Of a DNA stretch of 64,000 nt, positions 1 through 8,523 are shown one piece after another. The position numbers were made by a program, and so were the translations under genes. The stretch's first letter is position 1, and each line of letters starts with the position of its first letter. Origin of the DNA: Opitutia bacterium UBA7876. Its GTDB lineage: Bacteria; Verrucomicrobiota; Verrucomicrobiia; Opitutales; Seribacteraceae. The notes beneath the pieces were generated by a model that was not told the DNA's origin, ran no database searches, and saw nothing but the letters and a program-made list of their open reading frames with translations. The stretch is taken from positions 1 through 64,000 of the forward strand of contig DLRY01000023.1 in assembly GCA_002500665.1 (NCBI GenBank), in the 5' to 3' direction.

Positions 1-52
1 TCCGCAGTGCCGCCCTGTCTAGGTATGTGGGGGGACGGCATCCCCGGTGTTT
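1..52 (-). repeat. Copy of flagellin leader repeat at window edge
   Basis: These 52 bases match the leader of the 315-residue flagellin at 1081-1132 with only three mismatches. The match begins in the middle of the leader stem-loop, so the other half of the hairpin, the ribosome binding site and the start codon of this copy would lie to the left of the window. The copy sits about 30 bases downstream of the flagellin stop codon at 85-87. I infer that another minus-strand flagellin gene begins just outside the window. Confidence 0.75.
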
Positions 53-84
53 AAATCTGTAAGTAGTTTCTCTCATCGGGGTTC

Positions 85-1032
85 TTACCTGAGGAGCATG
101 AGGGCTATGTCGGAATTGCTGTTGGCTTGGGCCAACATGGATGCGGATGCTTGAACGAGCACGTTGTACTTGGCCAAACGCGTACTTTCCTCAGCGATAT
201 CCACGTCGATGATGCGTCCGTTTGCGGCCTCCATGTTTGTCTTCTGCAGAGCCATTTCCTCACCCGCGAAACGCAACCTGGACACGGATGCGGCATTATC
301 CGCTCTGAGCGTTGCCAGGTTCTGAATGGCCTGGGTGTATACGCCCACCGAAATGTCGGTAAGGTTGATCGTCGTACTCGAGTTCTCTGCTGCAAAGGAG
401 AATACTCCATTCCCGCCTGTCGCCCCGTTACTAAAAACATCCGAGGCGAGAGTGGACGCATTGATCGTAAGGGCTGAAAGAAGCAAGGACTTGTTCACGC
501 TCACTATCGGACCGGCCGTGCCCTCCGCACTGACGTAGATACTCACCGTGTTGTCCCTTCCCAAATTCTGGGTGAGGTTGTTGAATAGGCCGGCCTGGGT
601 CCCTTCCGAGTTGCTGTTCGCAAACATGCTAATCCCATTGAACTTGAGATTCGCCATGTCGTAGATCTGCTGTTGGAGATCACGAAACTCGCGGTTATAG
701 TTCTGAATGTCGGACGAGTTCTTCATCACGTCGTCACTCAGTCCCTTGAGTTCGATCATCCGATTGAGAATCTTTCCGGCCGAAGACAATACGCCGTCCT
801 GGACCTCCAGAAAAGAGGTTGCGTTCTGCACGTTCTTCTGGGCTCCGGCGAGACGGACGATGGCGCTCTCGAACTTCATCGATACGGCCAGTCCGCCGGC
901 GTCGTCGATGGGTTGCGTGATGCGGCTGCCGCTCGAGAGGCGGGTCAAGCTCTTGTGCAGAGCCGACTGGTTGCGACTAAGATGGTAGTTGGCGGCCGAA
1001 GCCGAGGCATTGGTGTTTATGGTTAGTGGCAT
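85..1032 (-). CDS. Flagellin, 315 aa
   Basis: Structural protein of the flagellar filament, exported by the flagellar type III apparatus. The N-terminal D0/D1 helices (about residues 1-135) contain the hallmark LTRLSSGSRI followed by DDAGGLAVSMK, then the FLEVQDG and LKFNGISMF blocks. A variable segment (about 135-230) is followed by C-terminal D1/D0 helices with GRIIDVDIAEESTRLAK and a terminal NVLVQASASMLAQAN block. The short variable domain gives a near-minimal flagellin. The ATG follows AAGGAGG at a good distance, and a GGA-loop hairpin lies upstream. The gene belongs to a minus-strand array of paralogs, so it is probably one of several filament subunits rather than the only one. Confidence 0.97.
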   Translation of the reverse strand: MPLTINTNASASAANYHLSRNQSALHKSLTRLSSGSRITQPIDDAGGLAVSMKFESAIVRLAGAQKNVQNATSFLEVQDGVLSSAGKILNRMIELKGLSDDVMKNSSDIQNYNREFRDLQQQIYDMANLKFNGISMFANSNSEGTQAGLFNNLTQNLGRDNTVSIYVSAEGTAGPIVSVNKSLLLSALTINASTLASDVFSNGATGGNGVFSFAAENSSTTINLTDISVGVYTQAIQNLATLRADNAASVSRLRFAGEEMALQKTNMEAANGRIIDVDIAEESTRLAKYNVLVQASASMLAQANSNSDIALMLLR

Positions 1033-1040
1033 GGTGTTAT

Positions 1041-1119
1041 CCTCCTTGATGGGTGTTCTTGTATCCCGCGGACTTCCTTGTCCGCAGTGCCGCCCTGTCT
1101 AGGTGTATGGGGGGACGGC
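1041..1119 (-). promoter_or_regulatory. Flagellin leader: SD plus GGA-loop hairpin (candidate CsrA site)
   Basis: In the mRNA sense the leader holds a second imperfect stem-loop (1089-1119), then the perfect hairpin GCGGACAAGGAAGTCCGC (1068-1085; 6-bp stem, loop AAGGAA), then the ribosome binding site AAGGAGG (1041-1047) before the ATG. CsrA/RsmA is known to bind GGA in hairpin loops and often also the SD GGA. Four other flagellin leaders in this window share the layout with different stem sequences. CsrA binding itself is an inference. Confidence 0.6.
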
Positions 1120-1132
1120 TTCCCCGGTGTTT

Positions 1133-2094
1133 GTTTTTGAAGCTTGATGTAGATATATATGCGCAAATTTGTGCGAGTTTGTGCATATTATACGAAATGC
1201 GACTGTAATTATCCTGTTTCATGATGGGATGAGTCACCTGAGAGCTGTTGTCTTGTCGACGGGGCCCAACTGGGCGTCTATTGACGCAGATTGCCTGAAT
1301 CGTCGGATCTAAGCTATGTGTATAGTGGCCATAAGGGTATTGCCTTTAGGGTTGCATTTGCTTGCGCCGTTAGTGTTCCGGCTTGGCTGTGCGCATGCCC
1401 TTAGTGTTCGGCCTGAAGATCCTCCTTGATCGTTAGGCGACGACGTCCTGTCGTCGGTGAGTGGTTGTATGTTTTAGTTCATTCGAGCTTATCGGCGTTC
1501 AATGGAGAAACTCCATCAAACGAGTCATTCCTGACCTGGTTTGGTCTAGTTTGCCTTAGCTCTTATGGGCAGTTCCTCCTGTTGAATGGTTTTAACTTTG
1601 TTGAAATAAAGTGATTCGTCCCGCCGAGAACCGGCTAATGCCAAAAGCAAGTCTAGGCGGGGACGAATACGGCCACCCAAGCCCTCTTTATGAAGAGATC
1701 CGGGCGACGACTGGAAGATGCGGAGAATTCCCGCCATAGGAATTACTCCGCTGGTTTTTCGTAGTAGTAAATGACGAATCGATTCTGACCCATCCGGTGA
1801 TGCGATGAGCGGGCGAGAGGCACGGTCATCTATGCATGGATATAGGGTGCGACCACGCATGATCTGGAGTGATGGATTCAAATTAAATAATATTAATGGG
1901 TTAAAATCGTGATAACTGGTAAAGCAAAAGTCATTAAGCGTTCATGCGGAGGGTATTCGGCGAACGGGGCATTCCGATCGACCGGGAAGGTGTGCTTGGA
2001 ATTTGATCGCCTCATTCATTTTGGGCATGGTGGGTTCTGCCCGTTCGTGGCTTGGGTTCGTCGGGCGACCTTAAAATCTTAGGGGTTTGACTCA
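1133..2094. other. Intergenic region with no convincing gene
   Basis: About 1 kb between flagellins. Next to the leader is an AT-rich stretch with repeated GCACAAA-like motifs (about 1160-1190), which could be the promoter area but matches no sigma-factor consensus well. A minus-strand open frame at 1546-1881 has a weak resemblance to the flagellin N-terminal GGRI segment but no ribosome binding site. I see no RNA gene. Given relics elsewhere in the array, decayed flagellin sequence is plausible here. Confidence 0.5.
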
Positions 2095-2487
2095 TTAGAC
2101 GTATGGAAAGAGGCGAACGCTGATTGCGACCTCTCCGTGAACTGAATTGGCTACCGGAAGAGATCGGGCGCATCTCTGCAGCCAGAATGATGGCATGATT
2201 TCGGGAGGCTCGTATTTTGAAGTGGAAAACCCAGGATTACCTTTGGCGTCAAACAGCGAACTGCAGGACATCCGTCGCTCCATAAGCAAATATAAGCTAT
2301 GGTCGCGTGTTCCAGGGCTTTGGTCACTGGATAGATCGACTGAACTATCTGAATTGAGTCTCACGAGAGGCTGATTTGGAGAAGAGCTGTGGTGTTTATT
2401 ATGGAATCGAGAGGTATGTTGACGTGTCTGGAAATCACCCTTGCCCTGCCTCTCCGCTTGAGGAAGGCGGAGAGGCGGGTAGGGCAA
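2095..2487 (-). pseudogene. Possible flagellin relic
   Basis: A 130-codon open frame just downstream of the 326-residue flagellin, without a ribosome binding site. Its segment LYLLMERRMSCSSLFDAKG aligns without gaps to the flagellin D1 segment LKQVKEQKFNGISLFAKNG (shared L, E, SLF, G), and a later VAISVRL resembles the following strand of the variable domain. The start of the frame lies in the hairpin that follows the flagellin stop. I read it as part of a decayed flagellin copy; it may equally be a chance frame. Confidence 0.25.
2441..2487 (-). terminator. Strong hairpin after 326-aa flagellin
   Basis: A long stem-loop eight bases beyond the flagellin stop codon. An outer stem TTGCCCT/AGGGCAA encloses the perfect 10-bp stem GCCTCTCCGC/GCGGAGAGGC with a nine-base loop. 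It lacks a clear U-tract, so it may act as a 3' stabilising structure rather than a classical intrinsic terminator. Confidence 0.6.
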
Positions 2488-2494
2488 TTAGTCC

Positions 2495-3475
2495 TTATCC
2501 GATCAAGGACAAGGCTACGTTGGTTAACTGGTTGGCTTGAGCCGTCATGGCGGCGCTTGCCTGAACAAGCACGTTGTGGCGGGCAAATCTGGTTGATTCA
2601 AGGGCCATGTCGGTATCCATGATGCGACCGAATGCGGCCTCGATGTTGGTCATGTTGGTCTGGAGCAAATCAATGGTCTGGAGCAACCGGTTTTGTTCGG
2701 CGCCGTTTTCGGCACGCATGTCGGCAATCTTTTCGATCACATCCGTGAACTGCCCGACGCTTACGTGAGTAATGGAGGTGATGAAGCCGTCCGCTCCGAT
2801 GTTTACACCGCCTGTAGAGGCCGTATTACCCAAGCCTCCGAGATCAACATTCGTTCCGTTCCCGACACCGGAAAGAGTTCCTATGGAGAGAACGAACTCC
2901 AGGTTGATGACGTTCAGGGAAATGCTTCCGTCAGCGACTTGGCCCGTTGGACTGGTGTACAGAGTTCGCTGGAAGATGTCGTAACTGACGCCTTGGGAGT
3001 TTGAAGGCGTGTAGGTTCCGGTTCCAGTGGTACCGTCGTTGCTAAGGGTGTCACCATTCTTGGCGAATAGGCTGATCCCGTTGAACTTTTGTTCCTTAAC
3101 TTGCTTCAATTGAGACTGAAGCTCGATAAATTCCTTGGAATAATTCTCTATATCCGAGGAATTCTTCGTGACGTCCTGGGCCATGACCCGCAATTCGGAC
3201 ATCCGGCTTGCTATTTTGCCGATGGATTCCATCGCACCGTCTTGGACCTGAAGGTAGGAGAGCGCATTTTGGGTATTCTGCAGGATGGCGCTTGTCCTTT
3301 TTGCTCGTGAGTCGAGCTTGTAGGCAACGGCCATTCCGCCGGCGTCGTCACCGGAGGAGTTGATACGCTTCCCGGACGATAGGCGCTCGAGACTCTTCCT
3401 TAGAGAATCGTTCGCTCGACTTAGGTTATGCGAGGCTTTGGTGGCGCTCGCGTTTGAGGTTACTACGATTGGCAT
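2495..3475 (-). CDS. Flagellin, 326 aa
   Basis: Flagellar filament subunit. It begins MPIVVTSNASATKASHNLSR and shows LERLSSGKRINSSGDDAGGM, the YLQVQDGAMESIGK block, EQKFNGISLF at the end of the N-terminal D1 helix, a variable domain of about 100 residues, and the C-terminal GRIMDTDMALESTRFARHN and NVLVQASAAMTAQAN blocks. It is close to the 325- and 357-residue flagellins in this array, indicating local duplication. The ATG follows AAGGAAG, a somewhat weaker site than the AAGGAGG of its paralogs. A hairpin follows the stop codon. Confidence 0.97.
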   Translation of the reverse strand: MPIVVTSNASATKASHNLSRANDSLRKSLERLSSGKRINSSGDDAGGMAVAYKLDSRAKRTSAILQNTQNALSYLQVQDGAMESIGKIASRMSELRVMAQDVTKNSSDIENYSKEFIELQSQLKQVKEQKFNGISLFAKNGDTLSNDGTTGTGTYTPSNSQGVSYDIFQRTLYTSPTGQVADGSISLNVINLEFVLSIGTLSGVGNGTNVDLGGLGNTASTGGVNIGADGFITSITHVSVGQFTDVIEKIADMRAENGAEQNRLLQTIDLLQTNMTNIEAAFGRIMDTDMALESTRFARHNVLVQASAAMTAQANQLTNVALSLIG

Positions 3476-3483
3476 TTTTATCT

Positions 3484-3573
3484 TCCTTGATTATGGTTTT
3501 TGTTTATTTGCAAAGACATCCCTGTCTGAGCCAAACTTGTATTGGGGTTGATTTTCGTCCCATGGGACCGAAA
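3484..3573 (-). promoter_or_regulatory. Flagellin leader: GGA-loop hairpin matching CsrA consensus
   Basis: The mRNA sense of 3514-3527 is AGACAGGGATGTCT: a 5-bp stem with loop GGGA. The core ACAGGGATGT fits the in-vitro-selected CsrA consensus (RUACARGGAUGU) over ten positions. The ribosome binding site AAGGAAG lies at 3482-3488 and itself offers a second GGA. Further upstream, an imperfect palindrome around 3551-3572 forms another hairpin. Binding of CsrA is inferred. Confidence 0.65.
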
Positions 3574-3647
3574 GGCTGAAAAGGGTTGAACGTTGAAGGG
3601 AACTTGACCCGTTTTTCATCAAATTATTTTTGTTCATTCTAAATTAG

Positions 3648-3860
3648 TTAATCAGTGCTAAGTGTGTGTGGTAGGTGGTTTGCTTGGGCGGTCATCGCGG
3701 CGCATGATTGGAGCAGGACGTTAGCTCAAAACGGTGTTCGCGATTTGTGCTTCACGGCACGCGTCATCCACGAAATCTCGCGGAGGACCCACTGGGTCAT
3801 CGGCAGCGAAAAGCTACCCGGCGGACTGCCGTTGGTTATGTTTTGGTACATCGCTTGGTT
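3648..3860 (-). pseudogene. Flagellin C-terminal relic with in-frame stop
   Basis: Read on the minus strand this stretch encodes NVLLQSCAAMTAQANHL, nearly the flagellin signature NVLVQASAAMTAQANQL, ending at TAA (3648-3650). Upstream in the same frame a TGA (3726-3728) interrupts the region that aligns without gaps to the MTN...RIMD...ALESTRFARHN segment: conserved M, T, M, S, N and V fall at the same spacing across 28 codons. No flagellin N-terminus or start remains; the 5' side runs into a 191-bp tandem repeat. This is a broken flagellin copy. Confidence 0.75.
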
Positions 3861-4203
3861 GTTCTTGAAAGTTGCTTGGATGGTTAGCCGGAATCCGTCT
3901 CCGGCGAATGATGGGGTAGGGTGAGGTGGAACGGAACCGGTTCAGGGTGGGCGTGCTCCACGAATTCTCGCAGTCGGGCACTCGGATGTTTTCGGGATGA
4001 GGGCCATCCCGGCGGACTGCCGTTGGTTATAGTTTGGTACATTACTTGGTATGTTCTTGAAAATTGATTGGATGGTTAGCCGGGATCCGTCTCCAGCGAA
4101 TGATGGGGTTGAGAATGAACTGGCGAAACTGCATCAGGGTGGGCGTACTCCAGGAATTCCCGCAGTCGGGCACTCGGATACTCTCGGGATGAGCGCCATC
4201 CCG
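3821..4203. repeat. Tandem duplication, two ~191-bp units
   Basis: Unit 1 (3821-4011) and unit 2 (4012-4203) share long near-identical blocks, for example GCGGACTGCCGTTGGTTAT at 3821 and 4012, the block with GGATGGTTAGCCGG, and the block with GCAGTCGGGCACTCGGAT. A truncated third start (GCGGAC) occurs at 4204. The units overlap the upstream end of the flagellin relic, so they probably arose by duplication within a decaying flagellin gene. No intact coding frame spans them. Confidence 0.85.
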
Positions 4204-4274
4204 GCGGACCCGTGCAGCCTAAGTCTGGTCTCATGCGGCACGAATGAATGCCTCTATTTTCAAATTCTTTCATG

Positions 4275-5765
4275 TCAAATGGTTGAATTCAGCACTCCTC
4301 CCCTGTAGTGTTGAGTCGTAAGCGGAATCAGGACGTCCTTGAGGTGGGCCGACTTGGACATAATTTGCTCGGCCAAGTCCATCTTGAGGGAATTTCTGGC
4401 AAGCCTTGTTGCCTCTCTGGCCATATCTGCATCGGTAATCCGGCCAAAAGCCCGCTCCCCTTGTACGATCTGGTCTTGAAGTTCCCTGATCTCCGAGTCT
4501 ATCCGAAGAACCTCGGCTCCTACCGAAGCGAGCCTCTCGCTAACGATGCATTTCTCTTCGCCGTAGTAGGAAATTGTGGCGTCATTCGCATATTTGTTGC
4601 CTCTGAGGTGATCCAGCGTATCGGCAGCCTTGGCTATTGTATCGAGCCCATGAATCGATCCGGTCACGGGGCTTTCGCCTCCTAGGGTCCCAAACCCCTT
4701 GGGGTCCAAGCCCATGGTGTTGCCGTGTATGTCGATCGGAACTTCGAGTTCGAAATTGGTAGGAACGAAGGTGATGCCTCCCGTTCCTGAGTTGTCTGCG
4801 TCCCCATTAGCTGAGTTGCCAGTTGCGTAAATGATTCCGATGCTACTGGTTTCTATTTGGAGAGTCAGGTCCGTATTGGTGAAGAGTTGGGGCAAATCGT
4901 TCGTGAAGATATTCGCATAAAGCCCTGTAGCCGGGTCATAGGTGTTGTGAGCGGAATTGCCCGACCCGTCATCGTTGCTGGCACCAGGGGTGACCTTGTA
5001 GGTAGTGGGTTGTCCGGGAGCAAAGGATATTTCAAAGAGATCGTCATCTCCATTCATTGCGGAACCTGAAGTTTCCCAACCGTTTCCGGGATAGCCGAAC
5101 CCGCCAGGGTCGTCATAATTTCGAGTATGATCGGGTCCTGTGAAGGGATTGCCGGCACTGAACACACAGGTGTTGCCCATCCAGACCCGGTAAGTGTCGC
5201 CGACTCCCCCCGAATTAATACGAAAACTAATCGTACCAGCCGGTGAGTTAACGTCCACGGTCTGGGCTCTTACGGCGTGACTAACCCCAGGGGGCTTTCC
5301 GCCTGCCAAGTCAAGTTCTCCCAGGGGAATGTCCTTGGCTCCACCGCAGATTACGGTGTCGTTGAAAAGCCGCCTGCCGTTAAATTCACTTTGCATGATT
5401 TCCTCGAGCTCCTCCCGCAGGACGCTGAACTCGGCATCGTAGTCCCTTCGATTACCATGACGCAGGGTAGGGTCGGTTGCCCGGATGGTTAACTCTTCCA
5501 TCCTGTTGTAAATCTGGAGCGCCTTGGTAAGACCCGCTTGCTGTGCTTTTAGGAATGAGCGGGTGTTTTGCAGACTGGTCATGAAGGAGCGGTCTCCAAT
5601 CATTTCCAATCTCCCTTTCATGGATTGGGAAAGAGCCCCCGTATCCGAGCCCGAATACTCCAACTTGGTACCGGTCGACAGTCTTCTCATAGCTGATTTC
5701 TGCAGACTATGAGCCGACATGTAGCTTTGCCGGGAATCCATAAAACTGTAATTGGTGAGCTGCAC
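4275..5765 (-). CDS. Divergent flagellin, 496 aa
   Basis: A flagellin family member that departs from its neighbours. The N-terminus reads MQLTNYSFMDSRQSYMSAHS and keeps MRRLSTGTKLEYSGSDTGAL, a variant of the usual LSSGKRI/DDAGGLAV pair. QSEFNGRRLFND closes the N-terminal D1 helix. The middle domain (about 140-400) is Gly/Asp/Asn-rich with two cysteines, unusual for an exported filament protein. The C-terminus keeps GRITDADMAREATRLARNS and then diverges (KMDLAEQIMSKSAHLKD). The start is GTG without a recognisable ribosome binding site, and the GGA hairpin is absent. It could be a minor filament or hook-proximal subunit; the role is not shown by sequence. Confidence 0.85.
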   Translation of the reverse strand: MQLTNYSFMDSRQSYMSAHSLQKSAMRRLSTGTKLEYSGSDTGALSQSMKGRLEMIGDRSFMTSLQNTRSFLKAQQAGLTKALQIYNRMEELTIRATDPTLRHGNRRDYDAEFSVLREELEEIMQSEFNGRRLFNDTVICGGAKDIPLGELDLAGGKPPGVSHAVRAQTVDVNSPAGTISFRINSGGVGDTYRVWMGNTCVFSAGNPFTGPDHTRNYDDPGGFGYPGNGWETSGSAMNGDDDLFEISFAPGQPTTYKVTPGASNDDGSGNSAHNTYDPATGLYANIFTNDLPQLFTNTDLTLQIETSSIGIIYATGNSANGDADNSGTGGITFVPTNFELEVPIDIHGNTMGLDPKGFGTLGGESPVTGSIHGLDTIAKAADTLDHLRGNKYANDATISYYGEEKCIVSERLASVGAEVLRIDSEIRELQDQIVQGERAFGRITDADMAREATRLARNSLKMDLAEQIMSKSAHLKDVLIPLTTQHYRGGVLNSTI

Positions 5766-5820
5766 GGGCTTAGTTTTTCGTCAGGAAAGGAAATTAATTT
5801 CTAGAAAGGTTCGGTCTTCC

Positions 5821-5859
5821 CCCATCCCCCCGTCCGCCGAGCTTGGCGGACGGGATGGG
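5821..5859 (-). terminator. Strong GC-rich hairpin between two flagellins
   Basis: The stem CCCATCCC..CGTCCGCC pairs with GGCGGACG..GGATGGG around the loop GAGCTT, with two extra C residues on one arm. It lies downstream of the 325-residue flagellin stop on the minus strand and upstream of the divergent 496-residue flagellin. There is no U-tract. It probably ends or stabilises the upstream flagellin mRNA. Confidence 0.6.
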
Positions 5860-5889
5860 ATGAAGTAAGTGTTTGTCTCCAGTTAGTCC

Positions 5890-6867
5890 TTATCCGAGGA
5901 GGGCAAGGGCTACATTGGTTAGCTGATTGGCCTGAGCAGTCATGGCTGCGCTGGCCTGGACCAGAACGTTGTGCCTAGCGAATCGGGTCGACTCGAGGGC
6001 AATGTCGGCGTCCATGATCCTGCCATGGGCAGCTTCCAGGTTCGTCATGTTGGTCTGGAGCAGATCGATGGAGTTCATGACCCGGTTTTGCTCGGCACCA
6101 TTCTCGGCACGCATGTCGGCGAGACGCTCGATGGACTCGGTGAACTGTCCGATGCTGACATCCAAGATGTTGGAAATGAATCCACTGGAGCTGATTCCTC
6201 CACCTGTGTTGGCGAATCCGCCTAAGTTAACATTGTTGGTGGCGGTGTTGTTGCCGGACAGGTTGCCGACCGACAGAACGAACTGCAGGTTTACTACATT
6301 CAGCGAGATACTGCCGTCCACAGCTTGCCCGGAAGCGGCCGTAAAGAGGGTGTGGCCAAACTTGTTGTAGTTTAGCGAAACCCCATTGACGTCAGTATAT
6401 TGACCAGCATTTGCGGCGGTGTTTCCCCCATTTTGGAGCGTGTCGTTGGAAGTTGCAAAGAGACTGATTCCATTGAACTTCTCCTCCTTGACTTGGTTGA
6501 GTTGCCCCTGGAGTTCGACAAACTCTTTCGAGTAGTTCTCTATGTCCCCAGAGTTTTTGGTGACGTCCTGGGCCATGGTACGCAATTCGGCCATTCGATC
6601 CAAAATTTTACCCACTGTTCTGAGGGCACCATCTTGCACTTGCAGGAAAGAAAGTGCATTTTGGCTATTTTGGATGACGGCTTCCGTGCGGTTAAGCTTG
6701 GAGTCCAGTTTGTACGCTACGGCCAATCCTCCGGCATCATCCGCCGGTGAGTTGATCCTCTTGCCCGAAGACAAGCGGGTCAGGCTTTTGCGCAATGAGT
6801 CGTTGGCGCGACTCAGGTTGAACGATGCCTCGGTGGCCGAGACATTACTATTTACTACTATTGGCAT
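5890..6867 (-). CDS. Flagellin, 325 aa
   Basis: Filament subunit closely related to the 326-residue paralog. It starts MPIVVNSNVSATEASFNLSR and has LTRLSSGKRINSPADDAGGL, LSFLQVQDGALRTVGKILDR, EEKFNGISLF, a variable domain (about 140-230), and C-terminal blocks GRIMDADIALESTRFARHN and NVLVQASAAMTAQANQL. The ATG follows AAGGAGG (6875-6881), and a GGA-loop hairpin lies directly upstream. Among the canonical copies this is a good candidate for a major flagellin, but expression cannot be judged from sequence. Confidence 0.97.
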   Translation of the reverse strand: MPIVVNSNVSATEASFNLSRANDSLRKSLTRLSSGKRINSPADDAGGLAVAYKLDSKLNRTEAVIQNSQNALSFLQVQDGALRTVGKILDRMAELRTMAQDVTKNSGDIENYSKEFVELQGQLNQVKEEKFNGISLFATSNDTLQNGGNTAANAGQYTDVNGVSLNYNKFGHTLFTAASGQAVDGSISLNVVNLQFVLSVGNLSGNNTATNNVNLGGFANTGGGISSSGFISNILDVSIGQFTESIERLADMRAENGAEQNRVMNSIDLLQTNMTNLEAAHGRIMDADIALESTRFARHNVLVQASAAMTAQANQLTNVALALLG

Positions 6868-6874
6868 TTTTAAT

Positions 6875-6934
6875 CCTCCTTGATTAATTTCGATAGCATC
6901 CTTGCTACCTTTGCCGGCTTAGGGATGGGGCCGG
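6875..6934 (-). promoter_or_regulatory. Flagellin leader: SD plus GGA-loop hairpin
   Basis: In mRNA sense: a GCCGGC/GCCGGC hairpin (6912-6934), then TAGCAAGGATGCTA (6894-6907; 5-bp stem, loop AGGA), then SD AAGGAGG (6875-6881). The loop and its flanks (GCAAGGATGC) are close to the CsrA consensus. The stem sequence differs from those of the other flagellin leaders while the loop GGA is kept, which supports a real RNA structure. Confidence 0.65.
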
Positions 6935-7020
6935 CACCCATTTTGTGTTAGAAAAATTCCTTAGGCGTGTACTTTTAGTCGATTAGTTGATGTTTATTGA
7001 AGAAATTCGGTTGTGTGAGA

Positions 7021-7806
7021 TCAAGATGTGGCCCAGAGGGCAGGAGGTCTCTTTGCTGTAAGAAATCTGGCGATCCTCCGTATGAGTTGCGGGATCGAGA
7101 AACGCGACGAAGGCGTGGGGGTGACGATGGTTTCACTGCTGGGGCAGACTGGGGGTGAAATCTGCATGACGCTGGATGACTCATCGCTCATCCTGCGGTA
7201 TTCCCGTCTCAATCCGTCAAGGTTTTTGCCGACCTCGAGAAGAGCGTTCATGAATTCAGTCTGGCACGATTCGAAATGCCCTCCCGTAGGAGACATTCTG
7301 CTGCGTCCGGAGCAAACTAGACCTTGAAAGCCAGGCTTGTTCAAGAGAGGGATTACTGGAACTTCCTGCACGAAACGCTTTCCGCCGAGTATTAGGTGAA
7401 TCCTTATCGGCGGCTCCGCACCAGACCCGAAGAGAGAATGATTGAAGAGTTTTTCCTCGGAAAGCCTGAGTATTGTCTGCAGGTACAAAAGAGTTTCCGG
7501 AGGGAAGGATAATTCCAAGTTATTCACTCGGCGAGACAAGCTTCCTCTCCAAAGTCGAATTAGCCTGTCCATTTCATTCAGGTTGTAGTCTTGGCGCTCC
7601 ATGTACTCAATTCCTTGCCGTAGGTTTCGAAGCATAATGGACCATTTGCTCTCAGTAGAGAAAGCACGGCCGACGCATGGGGAATGCCCATGCCCTTTGT
7701 TATCCAGACCGACCTGGAGTGAGAGCGGCGTACTGTCCCTGCCGATGGGGACGGGACCGCCCTCGCACTCCAAGCCAGGCTGGCTATGTGTGTGAAAGTC
7801 TCTCAT
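7021..7806 (-). CDS. Highly diverged flagellin paralog, 261 aa
   Basis: Not recognisable at first sight, but it aligns to the neighbouring flagellins without gaps over key blocks. NLRQGIEYMERQDYNL (61-76) matches NSQNALSFLQVQDGAL, EEKLFNHSLF (117-126) matches EEKFNGISLF, and SSRFSIPQLIRRIARFLTAK near the C-terminus matches STRFARHNVLVQASAAMTAQ. The SSGxRI/DDAGG signature of the N-terminus is lost and the D0 helices are eroded. There is no ribosome binding site and no GGA hairpin before the ATG. It is either a decayed flagellin whose frame happens to stay open or a repurposed, silent paralog. Confidence 0.5.
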   Translation of the reverse strand: MRDFHTHSQPGLECEGGPVPIGRDSTPLSLQVGLDNKGHGHSPCVGRAFSTESKWSIMLRNLRQGIEYMERQDYNLNEMDRLIRLWRGSLSRRVNNLELSFPPETLLYLQTILRLSEEKLFNHSLFGSGAEPPIRIHLILGGKRFVQEVPVIPLLNKPGFQGLVCSGRSRMSPTGGHFESCQTEFMNALLEVGKNLDGLRREYRRMSDESSSVMQISPPVCPSSETIVTPTPSSRFSIPQLIRRIARFLTAKRPPALWATS

Positions 7807-8523
7807 CTAACATATGTTAATATAAGTTATATTTTTGGTTAACAAATTGTGTATAGTTTCCCTGCAGAATGTATGCTCGGGGTATGAAGCCCACCTTGTG
7901 CGTACCGGCGGAACTGAACATGGATGGTGTTGATACTGTCGATGCGTCTCAAGTCATTCTTCTTGATGAACACCCCATTCAACTATCTCACTTGGTCCGC
8001 TATACGGTCCGGTGTCTTAGGCTTAACTCTCGTTGTGCACCACTATAGGCCAGTCCTCCATTTGATCATAATGTAAATTGTCTGAAAATTACTTATTTTC
8101 TTATTAATTAAAAGTGTCGCTGTCTGTAATCCGGTTCAGGGGAAATCGAATGAGGTTATCCAATCCTCAAGCCTCGTGTTGAGTAACTGGATGCCAATCG
8201 AAGTCCCTAAGTAGAAGAAAGGTATAGAGGATTTTGCGTGCGTCCCCCATCGTCGTGTCATGAATGGGGTGCGATACTTGGTTCTGGATATGAAAGCAGG
8301 AATCTTAGGGCAATGAGACCAAAGAATGCTGAACCGAGATCTAAATGAACCAAAGTCCGGCTTCGACGACACGGGCCTATCTTCACCAACGCATGGGCTG
8401 CGTGAATCTGCGTATGACTCTTGAATTGAAAGCATGCGCAGGGGAAGGCTTTCGTTCCTAACTCTTCTGCGATTCAAGTCAGGCATTGTATAGGAAATTG
8501 TATATTCTAAGCTTGAGCATATC
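7807..8523. other. Intergenic region with possible flagellin remnant
   Basis: About 700 bases. The left part is AT-rich with a TAACATATGTTA palindrome next to the start of the diverged paralog. On the minus strand near 8140-8280 a frame reads MTRRWGTHAKSSIPF, which resembles MTRAVKHKSRTPF of the clear relic at 3648-3860. This is too weak to call a gene. No RNA gene is visible. Confidence 0.35.

Noticed and set aside
1160..1195. Possible sigma-54 promoter upstream of the 315-residue flagellin
   Set aside because: TCGCAC and TTGC occur on the minus strand, but the spacing is one base short and the GG of the -24 element is missing.
1546..1881. Minus-strand frame of 111 codons with LHKEGLGGRI
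   Set aside because: Resemblance to the flagellin GGRI/SGSRI segment is limited to a few residues, and there is no ribosome binding site or other conserved block.
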